A DNA stretch of 64,000 nt from Rhodobacterales bacterium. GTDB lineage: Bacteria > Pseudomonadota > Alphaproteobacteria > Rhodobacterales > Rhodobacteraceae. This document shows positions 1 to 9,183 of the stretch, piece after piece. A program made the position numbers and the translations under genes. The stretch lies in contig PDRY01000014.1 of assembly GCA_002748265.1 (NCBI GenBank), positions 62,001 through 126,000 on the forward strand. The letters are read 5' to 3'. Each line of letters begins with the position of its first letter. The first letter of the stretch is position 1. The notes beneath the pieces are model-generated. The model searched no databases. It saw only the letters and a list, made by a program, of their open reading frames with translations, and was not told where the DNA came from.

Positions 1-1707
1 GAACCCTCTGGGGATCACGACCTGCTCATCCCGCCGAAGGGCTTCGACTTCTTTCTTCTGCCGCTCCAGATAGGTCGCATAGCGCGCTTCATTGATAACC
101 GCTTGCTTAACGTCATCCGGATGCTCTGGCATCGAGACACCAAGATCGAAAAGCATTCTCAGATCCGTGTCCGGCAAGGAAAGAGCATCATAGGCTGTCC
201 GGCTTGGGCTGTCCGGGTTCACCTTCGCCCCTGCCCCAGCCAGAGCCCGTGCCGATAGGCTTTCGGATTTCAGAGCACTCTCGAGCTCAGCGATTTGGTC
301 CGCCTTGCGGTCGAACACCGTCCATCTTTCATCCCGCACACATCCGACTTCGCGGCCCAACGGCGTCAAGCGTTGATCAGCATTGTCCGCACGTAGGGCC
401 AACCGGAACTCCGCGCGGGATGTGAACATGCGATATGGCTCTGTGACGCCGCGCATCGTGAGATCATCCAACATCACCCCGATGTAGCTATCCGTCCGAC
501 TGAACACCACGGGAGCCTCATCGCGGACGCCTTGAGCTGCATTCAGACCGGCAACCAAACCTTGCGCCGCGGCTTCCTCATATCCCGTGGTTCCGTTGAT
601 CTGACCCGCCAGATACAGCCCAGGCAGCGCCTTTAGCTCCAACGTCAACGAAAGGCTGCGCGGATCAACAAAGTCGTACTCAATGGCGTATCCAGGCTGG
701 ACGATCTTGGCCTTCTCCAGCCCGTGAATGGACGCTACAACCATATGCTGGACGCGTTCCGACAAGGATGTCGATATACCGTTAGGATACACAAGATCGG
801 TTGTGAGCCCCTCCGGCTCTAGAAAGATCTGGTGGCTTTGCTTTTCCGGAAACCGCACGATCTTGTCTTCGATAGACGGGCAATAGCGTGGACCTTGGCT
901 GGCGATCTGCCCGCCATACATCGCTGATTCACTCAGGTTTTTCTGAATGATCTCGTGCGTCTCCTCGCGCGTGTGCGTGATGCCACACGAGATCTGCTCG
1001 GCCTGGACTGCAGTGGACATGAAGGAAAACAGCGTCGGATCGTCGTCTCCGGGTTGGCTTTCCAAACTGTCCCAGTCAATTGTTCGACCGTCTAGACGCG
1101 GCGGCGTCCCCGTCTTTAGCCGGCCCATCGGCAATCCGAGACCTTCAAGCCGCTCGCCAAGCGCATTCGCTGCGCGCTCCCCCATCCGGCCACCAACACG
1201 ACGATCCGATCCAATATGGATCACGCCCCGCAAGAACGTCCCAGTGGTGAGCACAACGGCTCTGGCCTTGATTTCACTGCCATCGCTCAGGACAACACCG
1301 GATGCCCGTCCGTCAACGACCAGAAGATCGGCAACCTCACCTTCAATCACATCCAAAAGCGGTTCCGCCGCGACCAGCCTCTGCATCTCTGACAAGTAGC
1401 GCGCGCGATCTGACTGCGCGCGAGGCCCCTGGACGGCTGGTCCCTTTTTCCGATTGAGCAAGCGGAACTGGATCCCAGCGTAATCCGCAACGCGGCCCAT
1501 GACGCCATCCAAGGCGTCGATCTCTCGCACCAGGTGCCCCTTCCCCAATCCCCCGATCGCTGGATTGCACGACATCGCACCGATCGTGTCGGCCCTTAGC
1601 GTTACGAGCGCCGTCGCACACCCCATCCGCGCTGAGGCCATCGCCGCTTCGCTTCCGGCGTGACCGCCGCCAATCACCAGGACATCGTATTGTTTCACGT
1701 GAAACAC
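1..1707 (-). CDS. mnmG: MnmG (GidA), tRNA U34 carboxymethylaminomethyl-modification FAD protein, 3' end cut by window
   Basis: MnmG works with MnmE to install the cmnm5 group on U34 of tRNAs in the cytoplasm. About 569 codons are visible; the family is near 620, so roughly 50 C-terminal residues lie off the left edge. The N-terminus has the FAD-binding [12 protein letters not shown] motif, followed by [20 protein letters not shown] chose the GTG at 1707, giving MFHVKQYDV, because many alphaproteobacterial MnmG proteins begin MFHVK; the in-frame GTG at 1698 is the alternative. The start falls one base after the mnmE stop and inside a parS palindrome. It is the last gene visible of a rho-mnmE-mnmG run. 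Confidence 0.96.
   Translation of the reverse strand, partial: MFHVKQYDVLVIGGGHAGSEAAMASARMGCATALVTLRADTIGAMSCNPAIGGLGKGHLVREIDALDGVMGRVADYAGIQFRLLNRKKGPAVQGPRAQSDRARYLSEMQRLVAAEPLLDVIEGEVADLLVVDGRASGVVLSDGSEIKARAVVLTTGTFLRGVIHIGSDRRVGGRMGERAANALGERLEGLGLPMGRLKTGTPPRLDGRTIDWDSLESQPGDDDPTLFSFMSTAVQAEQISCGITHTREETHEIIQKNLSESAMYGGQIASQGPRYCPSIEDKIVRFPEKQSHQIFLEPEGLTTDLVYPNGISTSLSERVQHMVVASIHGLEKAKIVQPGYAIEYDFVDPRSLSLTLELKALPGLYLAGQINGTTGYEEAAAQGLVAGLNAAQGVRDEAPVVFSRTDSYIGVMLDDLTMRGVTEPYRMFTSRAEFRLALRADNADQRLTPLGREVGCVRDERWTVFDRKADQIAELESALKSESLSARALAGAGAKVNPDSPSRTAYDALSLPDTDLRMLFDLGVSMPEHPDDVKQAVINEARYATYLERQKKEVEALRRDEQVVIPRGF
1691..1706. promoter_or_regulatory. parS centromere site (ParB-binding palindrome)
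   Basis: TGTTTCACGTGAAACA is a perfect 16-bp palindrome and matches the ParB consensus known from Bacillus and Caulobacter. It overlaps the first codons of mnmG, encoding FHVK. parS sites typically cluster near oriC close to gidA-gidB-parA-parB. The match is direct; ParB binding is inferred from family knowledge. Confidence 0.9.
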
Positions 1708-1708
1708 C

Positions 1709-2983
1709 TCACTTGCCGATGCAGAAGGTAGAGAAAATATCCCCTAGAATCGCTTCCACATCAACGCGGCCAACTAGCGAATCCAACGCGCGCACCGAAT
1801 CCATCACCAGCTCGGCCGCGATCACGTCGTCACCCTGCTCCACCAAGGCTTCCCGCGCCTCACCCAGATACCCGATGGCGCGACGCATCGCATCGCGGTG
1901 ACGATGTCGGATGGCCAGACCTCCATCACCCACTCGTTCCGTAAGCGTCGTCGTCAACTCAGAAACGAGCGCATCAACACCGCGCCCTGTCAGACCGGAT
2001 ACACCTCGGTCAGCTTCCGGATGAAGATCCACCTTCGCCTGTAGCACCAGGTCACCTGGCAGCGGCTTCATGTCTAGCCCCGCACCGTCCGTCAGAAAAA
2101 TGCGCATGTCCGCCTGCTCCGCCCGCTCTCGAGCACGCGCTACCCCTATGGCCTCAACAGCGTCTTGTGTCTCGCGAAGGCCAGCAGTGTCCAAGAACGT
2201 GACCGGTAGACCGCCCAGATCCATGCGCACTTCGATCACATCGCGGGTTGTTCCAGCAACGTCCGACGTGATTGCCGCGTCTCGTCCAGCCAGACGGTTC
2301 AGCAACGTCGATTTTCCCGCATTCGGCGGCCCAACAATCGCGACCTCGAACCCGTTTCGGATCGCCTCTGCAGCACGGCCTTTTGCGAGCTCCGCCTCTA
2401 GCCCTTTGATCACCAAAGACAAATCATCCGAAATACCATCGGTGACGCTGTCAGGTATTTCCTCATCAGCGAAGTCAATCCCGGCGGTGAACAACGCAAG
2501 GACACGCGTCAAACGTCCACGCCAATGATCTGCCTGCTTTCCAAGCTCCCCACTCAGAACTCGCAAGGCTTGCTTCCGCTGGGCTTCGGTTTCAGCTTCG
2601 ATCAGATCGGCGAGCCCCTCGACCTGAGCCAAATCAAGCCGACCGTTGTCAAATGCGCGCCGGGTGAACTCTCCGGGCTCCGACAGCCGAACGCCGTCGA
2701 TCTCTTCTAAGATCGACAAAACCCGGGCAACGATGGCTGGGCTACCGTGCAAATGCAGCTCAACAACCTCTTCACCGGTAAAACTGGCCCCGGATGCGAA
2801 ATGCAGCAAGAGAGCTTCATCAACAGCATCTTCGCCATACATCAGACGGCGCAGCCCGCGCCCGCCCTCTGGGATGGAGACGCCAAACCGCGCTAGCGCT
2901 GTTGCACAGGCCGGTCCTGAAACCCGAACCACCGCGACGCCCGCCTTCCCCGGCGCCGAGGCCAGGGCAAAGATCGTGTCCAT
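1709..2983 (-). CDS. mnmE: MnmE (TrmE), tRNA-modification GTPase
   Basis: This is the GTPase partner of MnmG, forming the MnmEG complex that modifies U34 of tRNAs. The 424-residue product has the N-terminal formyl-THF-binding domain (begins [12 protein letters not shown]), then an inserted G domain with Walker [10 protein letters not shown] at about 218-226, switch G2 residues in AGTTRD, and DTAGLRET as G3. It ends in FCIGK, the conserved C-terminal motif whose Cys is needed for activity. Family proteins are usually 430-455 residues, so this one is slightly short. It starts 13 bp after the rho stop and ends one base before mnmG, indicating co-transcription. Confidence 0.97.
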   Translation of the reverse strand: MDTIFALASAPGKAGVAVVRVSGPACATALARFGVSIPEGGRGLRRLMYGEDAVDEALLLHFASGASFTGEEVVELHLHGSPAIVARVLSILEEIDGVRLSEPGEFTRRAFDNGRLDLAQVEGLADLIEAETEAQRKQALRVLSGELGKQADHWRGRLTRVLALFTAGIDFADEEIPDSVTDGISDDLSLVIKGLEAELAKGRAAEAIRNGFEVAIVGPPNAGKSTLLNRLAGRDAAITSDVAGTTRDVIEVRMDLGGLPVTFLDTAGLRETQDAVEAIGVARARERAEQADMRIFLTDGAGLDMKPLPGDLVLQAKVDLHPEADRGVSGLTGRGVDALVSELTTTLTERVGDGGLAIRHRHRDAMRRAIGYLGEAREALVEQGDDVIAAELVMDSVRALDSLVGRVDVEAILGDIFSTFCIGK

Positions 2984-2996
2984 CGCGGCCTCCGGC

Positions 2997-4265
2997 TTAG
3001 GTGTTCATCGAATCGAAGAATTCGGAATTGGTCTTGGTCTGTTTCAGCTTGGAAATCAGGAACTCGATCGCGTCGGTGGTGCCCATCGGGTTCAGGATCC
3101 GGCGCAGGACATAGGTCTTCTGAAGATCGCCCTTGTCGACCAGAAGGTCTTCTTTCCGCGTGCCGGACTTCAGAATATCCATCGCCGGGAAGACGCGTTT
3201 ATCCGCGACCTTCCGATCCAGCACGATTTCGCTGTTACCGGTGCCTTTGAATTCTTCAAAGATGACCTCATCCATCCGCGATCCGGTGTCGATCAGCGCG
3301 GTGGCGATAATGGTCAGCGACCCGCCTTCTTCGATATTCCGCGCCGCACCAAAGAACCGCTTAGGCCGCTGCAGAGCATTCGCATCCACACCGCCGGTCA
3401 GGACCTTGCCCGACGACGGCACCGTCGTGTTGAACGCGCGGCCCAGACGGGTGATCGAGTCGAGCAAAATCACGACATCGCGCTTGTGTTCGACCAGGCG
3501 CTTCGCCTTCTCAATCACCATCTCGGACACCGCCACGTGCCGCGAGGCCGGCTCATCGAAGGTCGAAGACACGACTTCGCCCTTCACCGAGCGCTGCATG
3601 TCGGTGACTTCTTCAGGCCGTTCGTCGATCAGCAGAACGATCAGGTAACACTCCGGGTGGTTCGCCTCGATGGAATGCGCAATGTTTTGAAGCAAAACGG
3701 TTTTACCCGTCCGCGGCGGCGCCACGATCAGGCTCCGCTGGCCCTTCCCGATCGGCGCAACCAAGTCGATGATCCGGGCCGAACGATCTTTGATCGTCGG
3801 ATCCTCGATCTCCATCTTCAGGCGTTCATCGGGGTAAAGCGGCGTCAGGTTGTCGAATGCCACCTTGTGCCGGGCTTTCTCAGGCTCTTCAAAGTTGATC
3901 TTCTCAACCTTGGTCAGGGCAAAATACCGCTCCTGATCGTTCGGTTCCTTGATCACGCCTTCCACAGTATCCCCGGTGCGCAGGGAATGCTGGCGGATCA
4001 TGTCGGGAGAGACATAGATATCATCCGGGCCCGGCAGATAGTTCGCTTCGGGCGAGCGCAGGAACCCAAACCCGTCCTGAAGCACCTCCAAAACGCCATC
4101 ACCGCCGATGACCCACTCCTCTTCGGCGCGTTCCTTGAGGATCGAAAACATCATCTCGCCCTTGCGCATGGTCGAGGCGTTCTCGATCTCGAGCTCTTCA
4201 GCGAGCGACAAAAGATCTTTCGGGCTTTGCGCCTTCAGATCGGACAGGTTCAAACGATCGGTCAT
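2997..4265 (-). CDS. rho: Transcription termination factor Rho
   Basis: Rho is a hexameric RNA-dependent ATPase that ends transcription. The product (422 residues) has an N-terminal Rho domain, the cold-shock RNA-binding fold with DGFGFLR at about 64-70, Walker A APPRTGKT near 182-189, and the C-terminal R-loop region [20 protein letters not shown] chose the ATG at 4265 because GGAG sits 8 bases upstream; an in-frame GTG at 4274 would overlap that ribosome site. It is first in a leftward rho-mnmE-mnmG unit and its promoter must lie in the 0.4-kb gap shared with maf. Confidence 0.97.
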   Translation of the reverse strand: MTDRLNLSDLKAQSPKDLLSLAEELEIENASTMRKGEMMFSILKERAEEEWVIGGDGVLEVLQDGFGFLRSPEANYLPGPDDIYVSPDMIRQHSLRTGDTVEGVIKEPNDQERYFALTKVEKINFEEPEKARHKVAFDNLTPLYPDERLKMEIEDPTIKDRSARIIDLVAPIGKGQRSLIVAPPRTGKTVLLQNIAHSIEANHPECYLIVLLIDERPEEVTDMQRSVKGEVVSSTFDEPASRHVAVSEMVIEKAKRLVEHKRDVVILLDSITRLGRAFNTTVPSSGKVLTGGVDANALQRPKRFFGAARNIEEGGSLTIIATALIDTGSRMDEVIFEEFKGTGNSEIVLDRKVADKRVFPAMDILKSGTRKEDLLVDKGDLQKTYVLRRILNPMGTTDAIEFLISKLKQTKTNSEFFDSMNT

Positions 4266-4450
4266 GGATGACACTCCAAGAGGCCGGGCGGGCCCCGGTC
4301 TTTACGTGGTATTCTTCTGGATAAATGCGACCCGGACGGGTCTTTCCCTGTCTCTACGCCATGGGCGCCCACGGGTCAATTGGGCCTGACGGAGCCTTTG
4401 AGACCCAAAAAAATAAGAAAAAGAAAGAAGGATTGTTGTTGAATATAGGT

Positions 4451-4459
4451 TGGGGATAA
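4451..4459 (-). promoter_or_regulatory. DnaA-box-like 9-mer (TTATCCCCA)
   Basis: It reads TTATCCCCA on the minus strand, one mismatch from TTATCCACA, and contains the TCCCCA core described for weak Caulobacter DnaA sites. It lies inside the candidate oriC. Confidence 0.4.
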
Positions 4460-4486
4460 CACGAAGCGCAATGGATAGCCCCAGAT

Positions 4487-4495
4487 CTATCCACA
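4487..4495 (+). promoter_or_regulatory. DnaA-box-like 9-mer (CTATCCACA)
   Basis: CTATCCACA differs from the TTATCCACA consensus only at its first base. It lies directly beside an inverted repeat (4496-4513) and the AT-rich tract. Confidence 0.5.
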
Positions 4496-4682
4496 GGTTA
4501 TGATGCTATAACCATATGATTTGTATTGTTTATATTAGAAGAAACCCAAATCACGACTTATCCTTCTCAACGGTGGAAAATCCCGTCATGGCCTGAGCAC
4601 GACTCAGCCGATTGTCCCCAGCCTTCCCTTCCAGGTCGAAAACCCCCAGAACAGCCCCAGCGTTTCCCGCAAGGTTTCCCCC

Positions 4683-5285
4683 ATGACTATCCACAGCTTT
4701 TCGATGATCCTCGCCTCCGGTTCCACCATTCGGGCCACGCTCCTGCGCAATGCGGGGCTCGAAATTGATGCGATTCCGGCCCGAGTCGACGAGGAAGCGA
4801 TTCGTGCCAGCCTCCCGGACGCCAATCCCCGGGATCTGGCTGACACGCTGGCCGAGGCGAAGGCGCGGAAGATCGCAGCCAAGAACCCGACCCGCTTCGT
4901 GCTGGGCTGTGACCAGGTGTTGGAGTTCAACGGAGAGGTTTTCAGCAAGCCGGACAGCCCGGAGGCTGCGATTGACCAGATTTCCCGCCTTTCCGGTCAA
5001 ACGCATCGTCTTTTGTCGGCCGTTGTTCTCTATGAAAACGCGGAGCCCGTCTGGCGCCATGTCGGAGAGGTCCGCCTGACCATGCGCGATCTCTCGCCCG
5101 GCTATGTTGCGGATTATGTGGCTCGGAACTGGCCCGGCATCGGGGACAGCGTCGGAGCCTATAAGCTAGAAGAAGAGGGCGCGCGGCTGTTCACGCGGGT
5201 TCAGGGGGATTACTTCACCGTTCTGGGTCTGCCGCTTTTGGATCTCTTGTCCCATCTCGCAATCCGTGGCCTGATTGAAACATGA
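4683..5285 (+). CDS. maf: Maf-family nucleotide pyrophosphatase (YceF-like)
   Basis: Maf proteins hydrolyse non-canonical or modified nucleoside triphosphates. The 200-residue product has the N-terminal [12 protein letters not shown] signature, [16 protein letters not shown] with the catalytic Asp, and the [19 protein letters not shown] segment. The DQVL and GAYKLE forms resemble the YceF (m7GTP pyrophosphatase) branch more than the dTTP/UTP branch; that subfamily call is inference. AAGG lies about 8 bases before the ATG at 4683. Its stop overlaps the aroE start by 4 bases, so maf-aroE-coaE-dnaQ look like one operon leaving the putative origin. Confidence 0.9.
   Translation: MTIHSFSMILASGSTIRATLLRNAGLEIDAIPARVDEEAIRASLPDANPRDLADTLAEAKARKIAAKNPTRFVLGCDQVLEFNGEVFSKPDSPEAAIDQISRLSGQTHRLLSAVVLYENAEPVWRHVGEVRLTMRDLSPGYVADYVARNWPGIGDSVGAYKLEEEGARLFTRVQGDYFTVLGLPLLDLLSHLAIRGLIET
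4687..4695 (+). promoter_or_regulatory. DnaA-box-like 9-mer (CTATCCACA) inside the maf start
   Basis: This is a second exact copy of the 9-mer at 4487, 200 bp downstream and overlapping codons 2-5 of maf. Two copies of the same one-mismatch DnaA box in one short region are unlikely by chance. Confidence 0.45.
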
Positions 5286-6103
5286 CCGATTTTCCGCTCG
5301 CTGCCGTTCTGGGCCATCCCATCTCGCATTCCCGGTCTCCGCGAATGCACCGTTTCTGGCTGGCGCAGGCCGGGATCAAAGGGGATTACACCGCGATTGA
5401 CGTGCCGCCGGGCGGTCTGGCGGATGCACTTGGTGCCATGCGCACCCTTGGTTTTCGGGGCTGCAATGTGACGATCCCGCACAAGATCGAAGCGCTAGAG
5501 CTTGCCGATCAAGCCACCGACCGCGCCCAGCGGATTGGTGCGGCGAATACTCTCATCTTTGATGACGGGCTTATTAAAGCAGATAATACAGATGGTTATG
5601 GGTTTATCCAAAACCTGAACCAAGGCGCGCCCGATTGGAACCGCACTGCTCCCGCGGTTGTTCTGGGGGCCGGCGGAGCCGCGCGCGCTGTGATCGACGC
5701 GCTGCTGGATGCCGGCGTGCCAGAGCTTCGCCTGACCAACCGCTCTCGCGATAAGGCCGATGCTTTGGCCCAGGTGTTCGGAGACCGCGTACAGGTCGTC
5801 GACTGGCAGGACGCCAAATCGGCCCTGCCCGGCGCCGGTCTGCTGGTGAATACGACGAGCCTTGGGATGACGGGTCAGCCCGATCTGACGCTTGATCTGG
5901 CCGCCCTGCCCGCCTCTGCAACCGTGACGGATTTGGTCTATGCCCCGCTGCGCACCGACCTGCTGGAGCGCGCGGCGGCGAAAGGCTGCGCCACTGTGGA
6001 TGGGTTGGGTATGCTGCTGCATCAGGGTGTGCCGGGCTTTGAAGCCTGGTTCGGTCACCGTCCCGAGGTCACAGAAGAGCTGAGAGAGGCGGTGCTTGCA
6101 TGA
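5282..6103 (+). CDS. aroE: Shikimate 5-dehydrogenase
   Basis: AroE reduces 3-dehydroshikimate with NADPH in the aromatic amino-acid pathway. The 273-residue product has the substrate-binding HPISHSRSP at about 12-20, the catalytic Lys in NVTIPHK and Asp in NTDGYGF, the Rossmann motif GAGGAARAV, the NADPH-selective NRSRDKA turn and the NTTSLGM motif. Length and all key residues are typical. It overlaps maf (ATGA) and coaE (ATGA) at its two ends, so translation is probably coupled. Confidence 0.97.
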   Translation: MTDFPLAAVLGHPISHSRSPRMHRFWLAQAGIKGDYTAIDVPPGGLADALGAMRTLGFRGCNVTIPHKIEALELADQATDRAQRIGAANTLIFDDGLIKADNTDGYGFIQNLNQGAPDWNRTAPAVVLGAGGAARAVIDALLDAGVPELRLTNRSRDKADALAQVFGDRVQVVDWQDAKSALPGAGLLVNTTSLGMTGQPDLTLDLAALPASATVTDLVYAPLRTDLLERAAAKGCATVDGLGMLLHQGVPGFEAWFGHRPEVTEELREAVLA

Positions 6104-6681
6104 TCCTTCTGGGGCTGACCGGCGGTATTGGAATGGGCAAATCCACCACAGCCAGGCTGTTTGGTGAATACGGCATTCCCGTTTGGGACGCCGATGCTGC
6201 GGTGCACCGTCTGTATGATCAGGGCGGTGCCGCGGTCGCGCCGATCCGCGCGCTGTTCCCGGAGGCCATCGAAGACGGCGCCGTCTCGCGCCCGGCGCTG
6301 AAGCGGATCATCGCCGCCGATCCCGGTGCGCTCGACCGGATCGAAGCGATCGTGCATCCGCTGCTGGCCGATGATCGCGCGGCTTTCATTGCCGGAGCGA
6401 CATCCGACATCGTGCTCTTCGATATCCCCCTTCTGTTCGAAACCAACGCTGACGGCTGGCTGGACGTGACCGCCACGGTGAGCGTGGCCGCCGATACCCA
6501 AAGGCAGCGCGTTCTTGAGCGGCCAAACATGACCGAAGCCCAGCTTGATGCGATCCTCGCCCGCCAGCTTTCCGATGCGGAACGGCGCGAGCGCGCGGAT
6601 CATGTGATCAATACGACGACACCCGAAACCGCGCGTGCGGATGTGGATCGGATCGTCTCTATCCTGCGGAACAGTGACTGA
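6100..6681 (+). CDS. coaE: Dephospho-CoA kinase
   Basis: CoaE carries out the last step of coenzyme A synthesis, phosphorylating the 3'-hydroxyl of dephospho-CoA. The 193-residue product opens with the P-loop LTGGIGMGKSTTA, then WDADAAVHRLYD with the catalytic Asp, a CoA-domain stretch DIPLLFE, and the C-terminal lid. The ATG overlaps the aroE stop. Downstream dnaQ begins 2 bases after the stop. Confidence 0.97.
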   Translation: MILLGLTGGIGMGKSTTARLFGEYGIPVWDADAAVHRLYDQGGAAVAPIRALFPEAIEDGAVSRPALKRIIAADPGALDRIEAIVHPLLADDRAAFIAGATSDIVLFDIPLLFETNADGWLDVTATVSVAADTQRQRVLERPNMTEAQLDAILARQLSDAERRERADHVINTTTPETARADVDRIVSILRNSD

Positions 6682-6682
6682 T

Positions 6683-7378
6683 ATGCGTGAAATCGTTCTG
6701 GATACCGAAACCACAGGGTTTGAACCCAGCGAAGGCCACCGCATCGTGGAAATCGGCGCGGTTGAGCTGATGCGCCATGTGCCTACGGGCCGCACCTTTC
6801 ACGAATACATCAACCCGCAGCGTGATATGCCGGAAGAGGCGTTCAAAGTGCACGGGCTGGGCAATGAATTCCTGGCGGACAAGCCGCTCTTTGCCGATGT
6901 CGCGGACGCATTTTTGGATTTCGTGGGTGACGCCAAGATGGTGATCCACAATGCCGCCTTTGACATGAAATTCCTCAACGCCGAGCTGGGCTGGGCGAAC
7001 AAGCGCCAGTTGCCAATGGAGCAGGCGATCGACACGCTGGCGATGGCGCGGTCAAAATACTCCGGCGCGGCCAACACGTTGGATGCGCTGTGCCGCCGCT
7101 TTGGGATCGACAATTCGTCCCGGACGCTCCACGGGGCGCTTTTGGACAGTGAAATCCTGGCGGAAGTCTATCTGGAGCTGATCGGCGGGCGGCAGCCCGA
7201 TCTGGTGCTGACGCAAACAAGCCGGAGCGGCGATCAAGGTGCTACCGCGTGGAAGCCTGAGCCGCGCCCCAGCCCCCTGCCCTCACGGCTCACAAAAGAA
7301 GAGGCCGCCGCCCATCGCGCCTTTGTGGACACGCTGGGCGACGACCCGCTTTGGAAAAAATTCCTGGATCAGGCCTGA
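6683..7378 (+). CDS. dnaQ: DNA polymerase III epsilon subunit, 3'-5' proofreading exonuclease
   Basis: DnaQ proofreads newly made DNA within the Pol III core. The 231-residue product has Exo I DTETTG at about 7-12, Exo II HNAAFDMKF, and Exo III HGALLDSEIL, supplying the metal-binding DEDDh residues, followed by a short proline-containing linker and a C-terminal tail that binds the alpha subunit. I placed the start at 6683, two bases after coaE, because family members begin near MREIVLDTETTG. Its last 10 bases overlap the end of secB on the opposite strand. Confidence 0.96.
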   Translation: MREIVLDTETTGFEPSEGHRIVEIGAVELMRHVPTGRTFHEYINPQRDMPEEAFKVHGLGNEFLADKPLFADVADAFLDFVGDAKMVIHNAAFDMKFLNAELGWANKRQLPMEQAIDTLAMARSKYSGAANTLDALCRRFGIDNSSRTLHGALLDSEILAEVYLELIGGRQPDLVLTQTSRSGDQGATAWKPEPRPSPLPSRLTKEEAAAHRAFVDTLGDDPLWKKFLDQA

Positions 7379-7884
7379 GCGGGCGCGTCGCCACCTTCGG
7401 CTTGGGCCTGCTGACGGCGGGCCAGTTCGTTGCGATAAAGTGCAACGTAATCAATCTGATCCATGTTGAAGGCCGGGAAGCCGCCATCCTGGGTCAGATC
7501 GCTGACCACGCGGCGGATGTAGGGGAACATCATCCGCGGGCATTCGATCATCAGGAACGGGTGCATCTGATCTTCAGGCAGGCCCGAGATTTCGAAGATG
7601 CCGACATATTCGATCTCGATCTCGAAGAGCGTGTCGCCGCCTTCCTTGTTGATCGAGGTGATGTTGAGCTTCTGAAGAACCTCGAACTGGTTTTCCGCAC
7701 GCGGGCGCGCGTCCAGGGCGACGCGGATCGACATCTCGGGCTTCACTTCGCCTTTGACGCCCTTCTGGGCCATCACGTTCTCAAAAGACAGGTCGCGCAC
7801 GAATTGGGCGAGCTGGCGGAACCGCATCTGCTGCTGGGCGTCGGCACCGTTGGGCGTGGCTTGGGTTTCAGGCGTATCAGCCAT
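7369..7884 (-). CDS. secB: SecB, protein-export chaperone
   Basis: SecB is a cytosolic tetrameric chaperone that holds preproteins unfolded and hands them to SecA. The 171-residue product has the typical core: the RDLSFENVMAQ segment, IEIEYVGIF, and the C-terminal region FPYIRRVVSDLTQDGGFP, then an Ala/Gln-rich tail. Length fits the family. It converges on dnaQ with a 10-bp tail-to-tail overlap and no terminator visible between them. Confidence 0.96.
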   Translation of the reverse strand: MADTPETQATPNGADAQQQMRFRQLAQFVRDLSFENVMAQKGVKGEVKPEMSIRVALDARPRAENQFEVLQKLNITSINKEGGDTLFEIEIEYVGIFEISGLPEDQMHPFLMIECPRMMFPYIRRVVSDLTQDGGFPAFNMDQIDYVALYRNELARRQQAQAEGGDAPAQA

Positions 7885-7941
7885 CGGGAATGCTCCGGTT
7901 GAATTAAATCACTGGCGGCATAGCACCCGGGCGGCCATCTC

Positions 7942-8421
7942 TCAATGGCGTGTCCAGCCGGAGGGCTCATCCGGGTTGCGACGAGGCGGCACTTCTTCGA
8001 AGTCGCCGTCGATCACGTCATCGCTGCGAAAAGGCTGCCTTGCCTGCTGCGCCATCGGGTCGGGCATTTGCACCATCCGCACCCGCGACTTGAGCTGCTG
8101 GAAAATCGCCCGCCGCACCCCCGGCACCATTAGTGAAAAACCCAAAGCATCGGTGAAAAACCCAGGGGTGAGCAGCAGCGCCCCTGCAAAGAGGATCATG
8201 GCGCCTTCGGCCAGGGGCTCGGACGGGTCCGAAAGGGCCGACAGCGATCCCTGAAGCCGTGACAGGGCTGCGGCACCTTGTTGGCGCAGCAATGTGGTGC
8301 CCAAAAGGGCCGTCAAAACCACGATCAACAGCGTGGGCCAGAGCCCGATCACTCCGCCAACCTGAATGAACAGCGCGATTTCAATGATCGGAACCGCGAC
8401 GAACAGCGCGAAAAGCCACAT
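7942..8421 (-). CDS. fxsA: FxsA-family membrane protein
   Basis: FxsA is a small inner-membrane protein known in E. coli for relieving phage T7 exclusion by F; its normal role is unknown. The 159-residue product has a first hydrophobic segment at about 2-22, the typical IGLWPTLLIVVLTALLG helix, and a third segment near ILFAGALLLTPGFFTD, followed by a polar C-terminal tail. It is transcribed away from the Tim44-like gene; roughly 100 bp separate them. Confidence 0.85.
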   Translation of the reverse strand: MWLFALFVAVPIIEIALFIQVGGVIGLWPTLLIVVLTALLGTTLLRQQGAAALSRLQGSLSALSDPSEPLAEGAMILFAGALLLTPGFFTDALGFSLMVPGVRRAIFQQLKSRVRMVQMPDPMAQQARQPFRSDDVIDGDFEEVPPRRNPDEPSGWTRH

Positions 8422-8525
8422 AATGCCTCACTTTCTGGTTCGGTGCCCCCGTGGACTTGGGCGGCCCCCGTCCCTACATAGGAAGTCAAACCAAAAACTG
8501 CCACGTCTGCACAGAGCCAACGGAA

Positions 8526-9182
8526 ATGAGCACATCTATGATCCAGCTTCTTGTCCTCGCCGGTATCGCGATCTTCCTGATCCTGCGTCTGCGTTCGGTT
8601 CTGGGGACCCGAGAAGGGTTCGAAAAGCCGCCGCTGCCCCGTGAAACCGCCCGGCCCGGCCCGGCCTTTGAGGTCATCGAAGGCGGCGGCGTGGATCGTG
8701 ACATCACCGATCACGTGGACGAAGGCACCACGGCCGCGAAGGCTCTTGCCCGGATGAAAACCGTGGAGCCGTCCTTCAACGTGGGCGAATTCCTCTCCGG
8801 CGCGCGCGGCGCTTACGAGATGATCCTCATGGCGTTTGAGCGGGGCGATCTGGCCGACATCCGCCCGTTCCTGAGCGATGAGGTCTACCAATCCTTCGCC
8901 GAGGTGGTCGAAGCCCGCGAAGCGCAGGGCCTGACCATCGACGCCACGTTTGTCGGCGTCTCGGGCGTTGATCTGCGCGAGGCAGAGTTCACCGAATCCA
9001 CCAAACGGGCCGAGCTGACCGTGCGTTTCATCGGAGAGCTGACATCTGTCGTGCGTGACCGGGGCGGAGAGATCGTCGAAGGCGATCCCAACGCGATCCA
9101 ACGGCAAAGCGACATCTGGACCTTCGCGCGGGACATGGGATCGGACGATCCCAACTGGCAACTGGTCGCCACGGGCGAATAA
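8526..9182 (+). CDS. Tim44/TimA-family membrane-anchored protein
   Basis: The 218-residue product has one N-terminal membrane helix (about residues 5-20), a charged linker, and a C-terminal Tim44-like domain (about 75-215). Such bacterial proteins are relatives of the mitochondrial import-motor subunit Tim44; their own role is poorly known, though they bind inner-membrane complexes. The ATG at 8526 fits the start of the hydrophobic stretch; the ATG at 8538 is also possible. It is separated by one base from mltA, suggesting a shared transcript with mltA and the Smr gene. Confidence 0.85.
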   Translation: MSTSMIQLLVLAGIAIFLILRLRSVLGTREGFEKPPLPRETARPGPAFEVIEGGGVDRDITDHVDEGTTAAKALARMKTVEPSFNVGEFLSGARGAYEMILMAFERGDLADIRPFLSDEVYQSFAEVVEAREAQGLTIDATFVGVSGVDLREAEFTESTKRAELTVRFIGELTSVVRDRGGEIVEGDPNAIQRQSDIWTFARDMGSDDPNWQLVATGE

Positions 9183-9183
9183 C

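Larger units (their letters stand above)
4275..4700. other. Candidate chromosomal replication origin (oriC) between rho and maf
   Basis: This 0.4-kb divergent gap is the longest non-coding stretch in the window and is markedly AT-rich at 4405-4560, unlike the GC-rich surroundings. It holds two CTATCCACA elements (4487-4495 and 4687-4695), each one base from the DnaA consensus TTATCCACA. It also has TTATCCCCA on the minus strand (4459-4451) and TTGTCCCCA (4612-4620), which resemble the weaker Caulobacter W-boxes. An inverted repeat GGTTAT-N6-ATAACC (4496-4513) abuts the first box, and a GANTC site lies at 4601-4605. Genes diverge on both sides and parS is 2.8 kb away. The role as oriC is inference. 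The region also must hold the rho and maf promoters. Confidence 0.55.
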
